Shown piece by piece: positions 16,293-25,272 of a stretch of DNA of 64,000 nt. Origin of the DNA: DASQPR01 sp963797675 (GTDB taxonomy: Bacteria > Actinomycetota > Actinomycetes > Mycobacteriales > Micromonosporaceae). The DNA lies in assembly GCA_963797675.1 (NCBI GenBank), contig CAWCQQ010000006.1:186001-250000 (forward strand), written 5' to 3'. The translations under genes and the position numbers were made by a program. Position 1 is the first letter of the stretch. Each line of letters starts with the position of its first letter. The notes beneath the pieces are model-generated. The model did no database searches. It was not told the DNA's origin and saw nothing but the letters and a program-made list of their open reading frames with translations.

Positions 16293-17903
16293 CTACGGCG
16301 CCGATAGTGCCCGATCGTGTGCCGGCGACTCGAGTACGGTGGCTCCGGGTGCCATCGGGATCGTGAATCGGACGACCGTACCCTCACCGGGCGCCTCGGT
16401 GTCCACCCAGATCCGGCCACCGTGGTGATCGACGATCCGTTTGGCGATCGCAAGTCCGATACCGGTGCCGGGGTAGGTGTCGCGGGTGTGCAGCCGCTGG
16501 AAGATGATGAAGATCCGTTCGGCGTGCTCGGGCTCGATGCCGATGCCGTTGTCGGCGCAGCTGATCTCCCAGTACGTACCGATGGGTCGGGCAGTCAGCG
16601 CAATCCGCAGCGGCTCGGAGGGGCGCCGGAACTTCACCGCGTTGTTGACCAGGTTGGTCATCAGCGCCGCGAGCAGTGATCGGTCACCGAGAACGACCGG
16701 CATGTCGGAGATGGTGATGCTGCCGCCGGATGCGGTCACGTCGAGTTGCGCGCCGGCCGCCGCATCGGCGGCGACCTCGTCCAGGTGAACCGGGGCGAAC
16801 GCGCTGGTCGATCGGCCGATCCGGGAGAATTCCAGCAGGTCGTCGATGAGGCGTTGCATGCGGTGCGCGCCGTCGACCGCGAACGAGATGTACTGGTCGG
16901 CCCGCTCGTCCAGCCGCCCGGCGTACCTGCGCTGCAGGAGCTGGCAGAAGCTCGCGACCTTGCGCAGCGGCTCCTGGAGATCGTGCGAGGCGACGTACGC
17001 GAACTGCTCAAGATCTTGATTCGACCGTACGAGTTCGACCGCGTGCTGTTCCAACTGAGCGTTGGCCTCGGCAACCGTCTCGCTCGCGATCTGCACCACG
17101 TGGAGATCGTCCACGATGCGGCCGCGCATCTCGTTGACGTCCCGGCCGAGCATGGCGAGCTCCAGCGGCCCGGACATGTCGACCTCGTGGTTGTAGTCGC
17201 CGCCTGCGACGATCCGGACGCTCTCGGCCAGCCGGTCGAGCGGCCTCGTCACCAGGCGGCGGATCGCCCACCACAGCAGCAGCGCGGTCAGAAGCACGAT
17301 CGCGGCGGCCGCCACCAGCGCGTACAAGATCTCGCGGCTCGATCGTTTGAGGTTGGAGACGGCGCTGTCGCGAAGCTTGAGGACATCGGCCTGCAACGTG
17401 TCGGAGGAGGCGCGCACGGCGTCGAACCGGGTCGTGCCGGCCGCGTTGAGCTGAGCCAGGGCATCGGCGATCTGACCGGCACCGACGGTACTGATCACCG
17501 GCAGCGCAACCTCGGTACGCCAGACGTCGATCCGTTGCTGCAGAGCGTTGACGTCGTCCGCGATGTTCGGGTGGTCCGCGACGTGCTGACGCATATCGGC
17601 AATGAGGGCCTTCTGCTGGTCATAACCGGTGGTGTAGGGCAACAGCGACGCCTGCGAGCCGTCGATCGCGTACCCGCGTAATCCGGTCTCCTGATCCAAC
17701 AGTGCGACCAGCAGCGCCTGGCTGTCATTACGCAGTGGAGAGACCTGGTTGAAGACCGCGTCGACCGCATTGCTATTCGCGGTCGCGGTCACCGCGGCCA
17801 CCACCGCGATCGCGGTGAGCAGCACCGCGGCCGCGAGGAGAAGTGCGGTCAGCCGGGTGCGAAGCGAATAGCGCGATGGCTTGAAAATTGCCCGTTCGTT
17901 CAC
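16293..17903 (-). CDS. CHASE3-HAMP sensor histidine kinase
   Basis: 536 residues from GTG 17903 (GAGGA seven bases upstream); earlier in-frame ATGs lack such a site. Order: a membrane helix near residues 15-40, an extracytoplasmic CHASE3 domain (LLVALLDQETGLRGYAIDG near residue 65), a second helix (ALVAAAAIVLLTALLLWWAI), HAMP, a coiled coil, HisKA with phospho-His in FAYVASHDLQEPLRKVASF (about residue 305), and HATPase with N-box NLVNNAVKF, G1 DNGIGI and G2 GTGIGLAIAK. The H-box form is that of phytochrome-like kinases. The Rcp1-like regulator downstream is its likely target. Confidence 0.93.
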   Translation of the reverse strand: MNERAIFKPSRYSLRTRLTALLLAAAVLLTAIAVVAAVTATANSNAVDAVFNQVSPLRNDSQALLVALLDQETGLRGYAIDGSQASLLPYTTGYDQQKALIADMRQHVADHPNIADDVNALQQRIDVWRTEVALPVISTVGAGQIADALAQLNAAGTTRFDAVRASSDTLQADVLKLRDSAVSNLKRSSREILYALVAAAAIVLLTALLLWWAIRRLVTRPLDRLAESVRIVAGGDYNHEVDMSGPLELAMLGRDVNEMRGRIVDDLHVVQIASETVAEANAQLEQHAVELVRSNQDLEQFAYVASHDLQEPLRKVASFCQLLQRRYAGRLDERADQYISFAVDGAHRMQRLIDDLLEFSRIGRSTSAFAPVHLDEVAADAAAGAQLDVTASGGSITISDMPVVLGDRSLLAALMTNLVNNAVKFRRPSEPLRIALTARPIGTYWEISCADNGIGIEPEHAERIFIIFQRLHTRDTYPGTGIGLAIAKRIVDHHGGRIWVDTEAPGEGTVVRFTIPMAPGATVLESPAHDRALSAP

Positions 17904-18043
17904 TTCACGATCCTCTCGCATCGGCATCGAGCCCGGCCAGCCGGTCAGTAGTTCAGTTTGTTGCGCCACTTTCCGGTCGTGGGTATCCCGGACGGTGTAA
18001 CCAGCGCGATTATGGGGCATGACGTCCACCGAAGGAGGTCACC

Positions 18044-19069
18044 ATGAATACCACAGTCATTGTTGTCATCGTCCTCGCGGTGCTCGTGATCGCGGTCATC
18101 GCCGGTCTGGTTGTCCGGGCCGCATCCGCACGTCGTGAACTCAAGGAACGCTTCGGTGCCGAATACGACCGAGCGATCGACGAGCACGGCGGACGGTCCG
18201 CGGCAGAGGCCGAGCTGCGGCGCCGCGAGCGGGCACACGACGAGTTCGACCTCAAGGATCTGACCCCCGAGGAGATCGCGCAGTACCGCGCCGCGTGGAT
18301 CGAACTCCAGGTTCAGTTCGTAGACGATCCGAAAGCCGCGGTACGGGCAGCCGACCAGCTGGTGTCAAAGTTCGGCTCGGATCGGGGATACCCGGTCGCC
18401 GAGTTCGACGAGCGAGTCGTGCAGTTGTCAGTCGAGCATGCCGCCGTGCTGAGCGCCTACCGGGACGCACACGGGATCGCGGTTCGCAGCGACTCGGATA
18501 CCGCCTCGACCGAGGATCTTCGCCAGGCGATGATGCTCTACCGCGAGTTGATCGCCGATCTCCTCGGCGACCCGACGCTCAACGAGCCGAGCCCGACAGT
18601 TCCCACCGTTGCCGAGCCGACCGTTGCCGATTCGACCATTGCCGAGCCGACCATTGCCGAGCCGACCGCTTCGGCTCTGGACGTGGCCGAGCCGGTTGTC
18701 ACCGACACCGGTACTGACGCCGATACCGAATCCGAGCCTGGTTCCGGCACAATCCCGGTAAACACGTCGAGCGCCGTGCCGGCCACGACCTCGACCGCAA
18801 TCCCGAGCACGATCCCGACCGCGGACGGCCAGCCGCCCACCGCGGCCGATCTTTCCGCGAACGAAGGTTACGTCGCGGCCGACGCTGAGTCGGTCCGGAA
18901 TGACCCAGATCCGGCCGCCTCCGACGTGGATCCGGTCGAACCGCCGTACGCAGTGGTCCCCGACGACGCTCGGGACCTCGCGACCGACGTCAGTGATGTC
19001 ACGTCCACCCAGACCTCGCCGGCGCGGGGCCTCGGGTCGAGGGCATCCACCAGAACCAACTCCGAGTAG
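18044..19069 (+). CDS. Conserved membrane-anchored protein with disordered tail
   Basis: 341 residues from ATG 18044 with AAGGAGG. One N-terminal membrane helix (VIVVIVLAVLVIAVIAGLVV), then a conserved cytoplasmic domain known from actinobacterial proteins of unknown function: RFGAEYDRAIDEHGGRSAAE, the DLKDLTPEEIAQYRAAW segment, QFVDDPKAAVRAADQLV, and TEDLRQAMMLYRELIADLLG (ending near residue 183). The last 155 residues are low complexity, with a repeated T(V/I)AEPT unit encoded by 15-bp DNA repeats near 18600-18665. The VDDP...LRQAM core reappears at the end of the next gene. Confidence 0.8.
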   Translation: MNTTVIVVIVLAVLVIAVIAGLVVRAASARRELKERFGAEYDRAIDEHGGRSAAEAELRRRERAHDEFDLKDLTPEEIAQYRAAWIELQVQFVDDPKAAVRAADQLVSKFGSDRGYPVAEFDERVVQLSVEHAAVLSAYRDAHGIAVRSDSDTASTEDLRQAMMLYRELIADLLGDPTLNEPSPTVPTVAEPTVADSTIAEPTIAEPTASALDVAEPVVTDTGTDADTESEPGSGTIPVNTSSAVPATTSTAIPSTIPTADGQPPTAADLSANEGYVAADAESVRNDPDPAASDVDPVEPPYAVVPDDARDLATDVSDVTSTQTSPARGLGSRASTRTNSE

Positions 19070-19095
19070 CCCGACCCACCCCGAAGGAGCGCCCG

Positions 19096-20844
19096 ATGTT
19101 CTCCCACAGAGTCGATCAGACCACCCCAGACCATGGCGGAACCGCCAGCGACAGCGACGAAGGCGTACCGGGCGACCGCCCGGATGACCAGCACACCGGC
19201 TATTCGGAGTATGACCAGAACGGCGTGGCAACGGGCGTCGTTCCGATGGAAGGCGTCGGCTCGCCGGACGGCGATGGTGACGGTTCGAATCCGGCCGCCT
19301 CAGCGCTCGAAGCGGACACGGATGAGCATCCGATCGTTGCCGGCACGATCGCGACCGACCGCGACGATGACGTGTCCGACGATTCCGACGCGCCGTCCGA
19401 CCTGGAGATGGCCGATAGCGATCTTTCGATCATCGAGGCCGACGACGGCGGTACCGCGGACAGTGACACCGATGTCAACGCTGCGCTCGTTGACGGAGAT
19501 TCAGCCGGCGGCGACGCTGTGCTCGTCGGCGACGGGCCCGCCGACTCGGATGTCACCGACTCGGATGTCGCGCTGGTCGGCGAGGATGGGGCTGGGGTCG
19601 ATACGGACGCCGCGGTAACCGATGACGACGCGGATGCCGATGACGACGCGGATGCTGCGCTTGTTGTTGACGACGAGACCGCGGCTGACTCGGATGCCGC
19701 GCTGACCGACGACGCGGACGCCACGCTCATTGGTGGTGACGACGAGACTGACGCCGACTCGGACGCCGTACTTGCCGATGAGGCCGTGCTTGCCGATGAG
19801 GCGGTACTTGCCGATGAGGACGAGGACGAGGCTGACGCCGATACCGCGCTTGCCGATGAGGACGAGGCTGAAGCCGATACTGCCCTCGCCGATGGCGAGG
19901 AGGCTGACGCCGCATTGACCGACACCGACTCGGCCGCCGACGATACAGAGGTGGTCGACGCAACCGACTCCACCGCAACGTCGGCCGACGGCGAGGACGC
20001 CGACTACGTCGTCGTTAGCGAAGTCGACGCAGAGAATGACGACGAAGAGGACGACGACGAAGAGGACGACGACGAAGAGGACGACGCAGTGGATGACGAC
20101 GCAGTGGACGACAACGGTCTCAACGCCGTCAACGACGGCGCTGGTGACATCGACGCCTCGGTCCTCGTCCTGAGCGAAGACGGGATCAGCGATGCAGACG
20201 CTGTCGCGGATGACGAAGACGATGCAGATGACGAAGACGATTCAGATGACGATGCGGCCGCAGATGGCGATCTGACCGCAGATGGCGATGACGACGTGGA
20301 CGACGAGCTTGACGGCGACGACGTCGATGCCGTGGCCGGCGACGGCTCCGGTGATGACGAGATCGTCGAGATCGAGGTGGTTGACGCCGGACTGGTCAAC
20401 GACGCATCCGTGGATGACGCATCCGTGGACGACGCATCCGTGGACGACGAAATCGTCGACGGATTCGCTGATGACGCGGTCGGCGTCGATGATGACGACG
20501 AGGTCGTCGACGGGGTTCTCGTGGATGACCAGGCCGGTTCGACCGGCGGAGACATGGTTCCCGGTGCCGCATCGGTGACCGCCAGCTCGGTGGTCCTTGC
20601 CGATGCCGGCGGCCTGCAGATGCGCTGGCAGCAGGCGCAGCTCGGCTTCATCGATGACCCCGGCAGCTCCGCCGGAGCGGCCGCGGCAATCGCCGCCGAA
20701 GCGCTGGAGGCTCGGGTCGCCGCGCTCCGCGAGCGGCTGGCCGAACTCGACGAGTGGCAGTCGGCCGACCACCACGACACCGAAGTCCTGCGCGCCGCGA
20801 TGCAGAGCTACCGCGCCTTCGTGACACAGGTAATCGGCGACTGA
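19096..20844 (+). CDS. Very acidic, Asp-rich disordered protein with a small C-terminal conserved domain
   Basis: 582 residues from ATG 19096 (GAAGGAGC upstream), 26 bp after the previous gene, probably one operon. Residues about 60-480 are dominated by Asp with Ala, Glu, Val and Thr, in repeats such as VLADEA (three times), ASVDD (three times) and DDDEE. There is no signal peptide or membrane helix. Only the last 80 residues have ordered composition: LQMRWQQAQLGFIDDPGSSA, a helical middle, then LRAAMQSYRAFVTQVIGD, which parallels the VDDP...LRQAM domain of the preceding protein with its middle shortened. The function is unknown; a polyanion or cation-binding protein is possible. Confidence 0.75.
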   Translation: MFSHRVDQTTPDHGGTASDSDEGVPGDRPDDQHTGYSEYDQNGVATGVVPMEGVGSPDGDGDGSNPAASALEADTDEHPIVAGTIATDRDDDVSDDSDAPSDLEMADSDLSIIEADDGGTADSDTDVNAALVDGDSAGGDAVLVGDGPADSDVTDSDVALVGEDGAGVDTDAAVTDDDADADDDADAALVVDDETAADSDAALTDDADATLIGGDDETDADSDAVLADEAVLADEAVLADEDEDEADADTALADEDEAEADTALADGEEADAALTDTDSAADDTEVVDATDSTATSADGEDADYVVVSEVDAENDDEEDDDEEDDDEEDDAVDDDAVDDNGLNAVNDGAGDIDASVLVLSEDGISDADAVADDEDDADDEDDSDDDAAADGDLTADGDDDVDDELDGDDVDAVAGDGSGDDEIVEIEVVDAGLVNDASVDDASVDDASVDDEIVDGFADDAVGVDDDDEVVDGVLVDDQAGSTGGDMVPGAASVTASSVVLADAGGLQMRWQQAQLGFIDDPGSSAGAAAAIAAEALEARVAALRERLAELDEWQSADHHDTEVLRAAMQSYRAFVTQVIGD

Positions 20845-20956
20845 CGCAAGCACCTGGGGAACAAGCACCGGAGCAACAAGTAGTCACAGCAACAAGGGGT
20901 CAGAAGAACAAGGGCCAAAGCAACCAGCACCAGAGCAACCAGCGATGACAGCACGC

Positions 20957-20989
20957 GAGCCGGAGCCGATCCCAGATCGGCTCCGGCTC
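20957..20989. terminator. Perfect 15-bp hairpin, bidirectional terminator
   Basis: GAGCCGGAGCCGATC (20957-20971), 3-nt loop, then its exact complement to 20989, between convergent stops. The 110 bases before it are an A/C-rich degenerate repeat of caagcaccagagcaac type with no gene. Confidence 0.85.
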
Positions 20990-21027
20990 CGGCTTACAGT
21001 CGGACCAACGCTGCTATGCGAACGCTG

Positions 21028-21693
21028 CTATGAGCAGGTGTGGAGCATCTCGTTCAGGGCCGACTTCTCGCCGCTCGTGATCGTCAGATGCCACGCGGTC
21101 TTGACCGAGATCCAATCCTTCGCGTACGTGCACCAGAAATCGTGGCTCGGCGGCTTCCACGCGGACGGGTCGTCGTCGCCCTTGCTTTCGTTGTCGCTGG
21201 AGTCGACCGCGAGCAGCTGCGGATCCTTCAGATCGTTGGCGAACGCCTCGCGCTTGGCCGCGTCCCAGTCCTTCGCTCCGGACTGCCAGGCATTGCCCAG
21301 CGGTACGAGATGGTCGATCTGGAGATCCTGGGCACTGTGGTACGTCTTGCCGTTGTAGGGGCTCACCCACGTACCAGCAACGATTTTGCAGTCGCTTTCG
21401 GTTTTGACGCCGCTGCCGTCGCGCTTGAGGACGACGTCGCGCGTGTCGCATCCGCCGCCCTGTGAGTCCCAGGTCTTGAAGTCATCCCGGACATAGCCGG
21501 CGATCGAGTTGCCGGCGGACACGTCGAGCTTCGCCAACTCGCTGGCGGCCTGCGCGGCCGATGCGACGAGTGGTTTGCCATCGGTGTTGCCGGAGTCGGA
21601 CGTCGTGTCGAGCGGTTGGCATGCGGTGGCGCAGGCGAGTACGACGACGGCGGACAAGGCGAGCAGGGGGCGGCGCAGGTATGGGCGGGGCAT
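21028..21693 (-). CDS. Secreted HNH nuclease-like lipoprotein (DUF1524/GmrSD C-terminal type)
   Basis: 221 residues from ATG 21693 (GTGGAGG upstream). The lipoprotein signal RPLLALSAVVVLACATAC ends in a probable lipidated Cys. The mature domain has the family's His-Asn-like core: DLQIDHLVPLGNAWQSGAKD (about residues 140-160), REAFANDLKDPQLLAVDSS, then NESKGDDDPSAWKPP, with paired Cys residues elsewhere. Secreted members are thought to be metal-dependent nucleases; DNA uptake, nutrition or competition are possible roles. It converges on the acidic protein gene. Confidence 0.85.
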   Translation of the reverse strand: MPRPYLRRPLLALSAVVVLACATACQPLDTTSDSGNTDGKPLVASAAQAASELAKLDVSAGNSIAGYVRDDFKTWDSQGGGCDTRDVVLKRDGSGVKTESDCKIVAGTWVSPYNGKTYHSAQDLQIDHLVPLGNAWQSGAKDWDAAKREAFANDLKDPQLLAVDSSDNESKGDDDPSAWKPPSHDFWCTYAKDWISVKTAWHLTITSGEKSALNEMLHTCS

Positions 21694-21890
21694 CGTGCCT
21701 CCACGTGTGTTGGTTGAGTGTCGGTGATGAGCGCCGGAAACCGGGGGTGCGGACGATGGGTACCCGTGCCCCGAACAGCTGAAACCAGTTCGATGTCGGG
21801 CCATGGTTTGTGGTGCCGTACCGCAGGGTAATGCCGTGCCGCTGGGTAATGATGCGGCAACCCGAGATGCGGCAACCCGAGGAGGCGGAG

Positions 21891-22031
21891 ATGCTCAGCG
21901 AACAGGAAAATCACCGATTGGCCGAAATTGAGCTGCAGCTCCGCATCAGCGACCCGCCGTTTTTCGCGCGGATGTCACGCCGGGCGGAACTCCGCCAACC
22001 GTGGTACCGGCGTTGGCTGCATCGGCGCTGA
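21891..22031 (+). CDS. DUF3040-like short protein
   Basis: 46 residues from ATG 21891 with GGAGG at 21881-21885. LSEQENHRLAEIELQLRISD followed by PPFFARMSRR is the N-terminal signature of DUF3040 proteins, which normally go on to two membrane helices. Those helices are absent; the protein ends RQPWYRRWLHRR. Either a natural short form or a truncated gene. Just upstream, atgcggcaacccgag is directly repeated. Confidence 0.7.
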   Translation: MLSEQENHRLAEIELQLRISDPPFFARMSRRAELRQPWYRRWLHRR

Positions 22032-22159
22032 CGTCTATGGCGGCTAGAGGGTCAGAGCTGGACGATCGGAGCCGGTCGTCAGTAGCGGGTAGGGGATCGT
22101 CAGTGCCTAGACTTGCGGCTGTCGGTCGAGAGTCGTCCGACAACGAAGGGCGGGCCCGC

Positions 22160-23390
22160 GTGCTTGCATCGGTTGACAGCGTCCGTACGGTCCAGGTGCT
22201 GCTCGTCGAGGACGACGAGGGCGACGCGGTCCTGGTCGGGGAGTGGCTGTCGGAGGTCGACGAGCCGATCGTGCTGAGCCGCGTCCGTACGCTCGCCGAA
22301 GCCGAGGCCTATCGCGCGCCGGTCGACTGCATCCTGCTCGACCTCGGCCTTCCGGATGCGGTCGGTCTGGACGGCGTCAAGCGCTTGCAGGAATCGCGGC
22401 ATCAGGTCGCCGTGGTCGTGCTTACCGGGCACAACGACGCCCGGCAGGGTGCGGCGGCGGTTGCCGCGGGTGCACAGGACTACATGGTGAAGAACCAGGC
22501 GACCGGGGAACTGCTTGCCCGGACGATCCGGTACGCAGTCCAGCGCCAGCGTGCCGAGGTGGTCGAGTCCGAGTTGCTCGAGGAGCGCCTCCGAGCGAGC
22601 GAGAACACGCGCCTCGAACGGGGGCTCCTGCCACAGCCGCTGTTCCGGGACAAGTCGCTGACCGTGACGCCGCGGTACCGATCCGGCGGCCAGCGGCTGC
22701 TGCTCGGCGGCGACTTCTACGATGTCGTGGAGGATGCGAAAGGTTCGCTGCACGTGGTGATCGGTGATGTTGCCGGACACGGCCCGGACCAGGCCGCGCT
22801 CGGCGTCGCGTTGCGGATCGCCTGGCGTACGCTGGTCTTCACCGGCCAGTCGGATCAGGACGTGTTACCGATCCTGTCCGAAATGCTGGTCCACGAGCGG
22901 CACGATCCCGTCATCTTCGCGACCATGTGCACGCTCATCGTCGCCCCGGACCGCCGCAGCGTCGAGTATGTATCTCGCCGGTCATCCGTCACCTCTGCTC
23001 CGGGCGGTCGATCCGCTCGGCGCGGCCAACGGTGAATGGACGCCGCTGCCGCAGCGCGGTGGTCCTGCACTCGGCCTGATCCCGAACGCGTCCTGGTCGC
23101 CGGTTGCGGTACCGCTGCCGGAGAGTGCGTGGGAGCTGTTGCTCTACACCGACGGCGCGATCGAGGGGCATGTCACCGACTCGGAGGACCGCCTGAACGT
23201 CAGCGGTCTGGCCGCTCTCGCCGACGGGCTCTCCGGCGAACTGCTCCCCAGCGGCGACGAGTCACAGCGAGTCGAGTCGCAGAAAGTCGCGTCCGGTCGG
23301 TTCCTCGATGCGCTGATCGCGAAGGTCACCGACCTCAACGGCGGCCCGCTGACCGACGACCTGGCGCTGCTCTACGTCGGCCGGTCCTGA
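22160..23390 (+). pseudogene. Response-regulator / PP2C (RsbU-type) phosphatase, frameshifted
   Basis: From GTG 22160 the frame encodes a receiver domain (VLLVEDDEGDAVLVGEWL, phospho-Asp in CILLDLGLPDAVG, Lys in DYMVKNQ) and a PP2C/SpoIIE phosphatase with GGDFYDV and GDVAGHGPDQAALG. At 22967-22973 the bases tatgtat hold a 4-bp duplication; the frame then reads RRSSVTSAPGG to a stop at 23035. In the next frame the phosphatase continues (YLAGHPSPLLRAVDP, LLYTDGAIEG, LTDDLALLYVG) to 23390. Removing four bases restores one 409-residue protein. The metal-binding Asp motifs are split, so as read the gene is dead, unless this is a sequencing error. Intact, it would dephosphorylate STAS proteins. Confidence 0.85.
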
Positions 23391-23409
23391 GCCGATCGCC
23401 GTAATGAAT

Positions 23410-23461
23410 GATCTCGCCGGACGATCTCGCCGGGTGATCTCCGCGGGTGATCTCTGCCGGT
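23410..23461. repeat. Four 13-bp tandem repeats
   Basis: gatctcgccggac-type units at 23410, 23423, 23436 and 23449, shortly after the phosphatase stop; the junctions create TGA triplets. Confidence 0.75.
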
Positions 23462-23557
23462 GATGTCGTTCTTGATGTTGGCGAGCGGCGACCAGGTATG
23501 TCGCGGGCGTAGCATCGGTGGCACGTGCCGCGTGATGATCGAGGAGTCCGGAACACG

Positions 23558-24779
23558 ATGTCTACCAGTGCAGTCGCAGGCAATGAGGATCTCCGCCCCG
23601 GCGACGCGCCACCCGCCACGCCCGGCCGGTCTCGTCGCGGACCGAATCTGCGGCGTCCGGCCACGCTCGTCGGCGTACTCGCTCTGCTCTTCGGTGTGCC
23701 GTGGTGGACGCTGATCCTGGCCGGTGCCGCTTGGCCGACGCCGGTCATCGTGCTCGGTACGGTCGTGTTCGTCGCGGTGCTCGTGTCGTTTCCGTTCCTC
23801 ATGGTCGCCGGGCACGGGCGGCGCCACCTCGACCGGGCGGCGATCGCCGGTGACACGATTCTCGGTGCTGTCTGGATCCTGTTCGTCTGGTCGGTTCTGG
23901 GCAACGTGCTGCGGCTCGCGCTTGGGCTGGCCGGCGTCGCGGACCCGAGCAGATCGCGGATCGTGGCCGCCGCGGTCGTCGGGGTCGCGCTCATCCTCGC
24001 GGCCTGGGGGCACTTCGAGGCGATGCGGACACCACGGATCAAACGGGTCGATGTCACGATTCCGCGGCTCGGACGCGGGATGGACGGCCTCAAGGTGGTT
24101 CTGTTGACCGACACGCACTACGGCCCGATCGACCGGGCACGGTGGTCACGTAACGTCACGACGGCCGTCAACACGCTCGGCGCCGACGTGGTCTGCCACA
24201 CCGGCGACATCGCCGACGGCACGGTCGCGCAGCGTCGTGGAGCAGGCCGCGCCGCTCGGCCTCATCGATGCCGGGCTGGTCCGCGTCTATGTCACCGGCA
24301 ACCACGAGTACTACGGCAACGACGCCCAGGGCTGGCTGGATCACATGCAGGATCTCGGCTGGGAGCCGCTGCACAACCGTCACGTGACGGTGGAGCGCGG
24401 CGGCGATCGGCTGGTGTTCGCCGGTGTCGACGACTTGACCGCCAAGGGTTCGGGACGCGAAGGCCACGGCGAGGACCATGCCGCCGCGCTCGCCGGCGTC
24501 GACCCGGAACTTCCGGTGGTGCTGCTCGCCCACCAGCCCAAGCAGATCACCGGCGCGGTCGCCGCGGGCGTGGACCTGCAGATCTCCGGCCACACGCACG
24601 GCGGCCAGATCTGGCCGTTCAATTTCCTCGTTCGGATCGACCAGCCGGCTGTCCACGGTTTGAGCCGGCACGGCGAGCGGACTCAGCTGTACACCAGCCG
24701 CGGCACCGGATTCTGGGGGCCGCCGTTCCGCGTGTTCGCGCCGAGCGAGATCACGCTGCTGACGCTGCACGCCGGGTAG
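23558..24779 (+). pseudogene. Membrane-bound metallophosphoesterase, frameshifted
   Basis: ATG 23558 follows GAGGAG at 23541. The first part has four hydrophobic helices and then the calcineurin-like domain begins: VVLLTDTHYGPIDRARW (metal motif DTH) and VVCHTGDIADGTVAQR (GDI). At 24236 one extra base in cgtcgtgg shifts the frame. In the next frame, from about 24237, the domain goes on: VYVTGNHEYY, VVLLAHQPKQI, DLQISGHTHGGQIWP (GHTH) and ends at 24779. Deleting one base yields a complete 406-residue YkuE/YaeI-like enzyme. As read, the second half is separated, though a GTG at 24237 could start it. Substrate unknown. Confidence 0.85.
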
Positions 24780-24801
24780 CGTGCGGCGCCTACGCTCGGA
24801 T

Positions 24802-24986
24802 GTCTAGGCCGGATTGTCTAGGCCGGATTGTCTAGGCCGGATTGTCTAGGCCGGATTGTCTAGGCCGGATTGTCTAGGCCGGATTGTCAGGCTGTGATTG
24901 TCTAGGCCGGATTGTCTAGGCCGGGATGCCTCAGGCTGTGCTGTCTCGAGCTCGGATGCCTCAGGCGGTGATGTCTCAAGCTGGGA
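24802..24986. repeat. About 13 tandem copies of a 14-bp unit with embedded TAG
   Basis: gtctaggccggatt is repeated six times exactly from 24802 to 24885, then in variants (gtcaggctgtgatt, gtctaggccgggat, gcctcaggcggtgat) to 24986. The phosphoesterase gene's own TAG lies 20 bp before. The rest of the gap to 25272 contains no gene I can support. Confidence 0.9.
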
Positions 24987-25009
24987 CAATGCCCGTCCGG
25001 TGGAAATCT

Positions 25010-25035
25010 GGAACTTTTCGGCCGCTTGATCCGTC
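25010..25035 (+). promoter_or_regulatory. Candidate ECF-type promoter (GGAAC-N17-CGTC)
   Basis: GGAAC at 25010-25014, 17 bp, CGTC at 25032-25035, matching the general ECF sigma consensus, 237 bp upstream of the sigma factor's start. It suggests autoregulation, but such a short motif can occur by chance. Confidence 0.35.
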
Positions 25036-25272
25036 AGATAGCTCATGCGAAGAAGCATGTCGATGGTTGATCGATCGCCCCGCACGTCGCGCTCCACTAT
25101 GTCCGGTGCGTCGCACCGTGCGTCCGCTCCAGTGGGCCGTTCCCGCTTAGGTTTCCGGCCGAAGCGGCGACTGCGAAGTTACCTGGAAATCGGCGATACT
25201 TCGACCGCTGATGTTGGGGGACATTATCCGGCATGGATATCAGGGGCGCGAATATGCGGGTGGGGAGAGCAG

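Noticed and set aside
19200..19973. Ser-rich antisense frames over the acidic protein gene
   Set aside because: GAC/GAT-rich coding DNA gives Ser/Val codons on the other strand; no start signal or domain.
24846..25097. Small minus-strand ORF with repeated RQSGLDN peptide
   Set aside because: It is only the translation of the 14-bp tandem repeat array.
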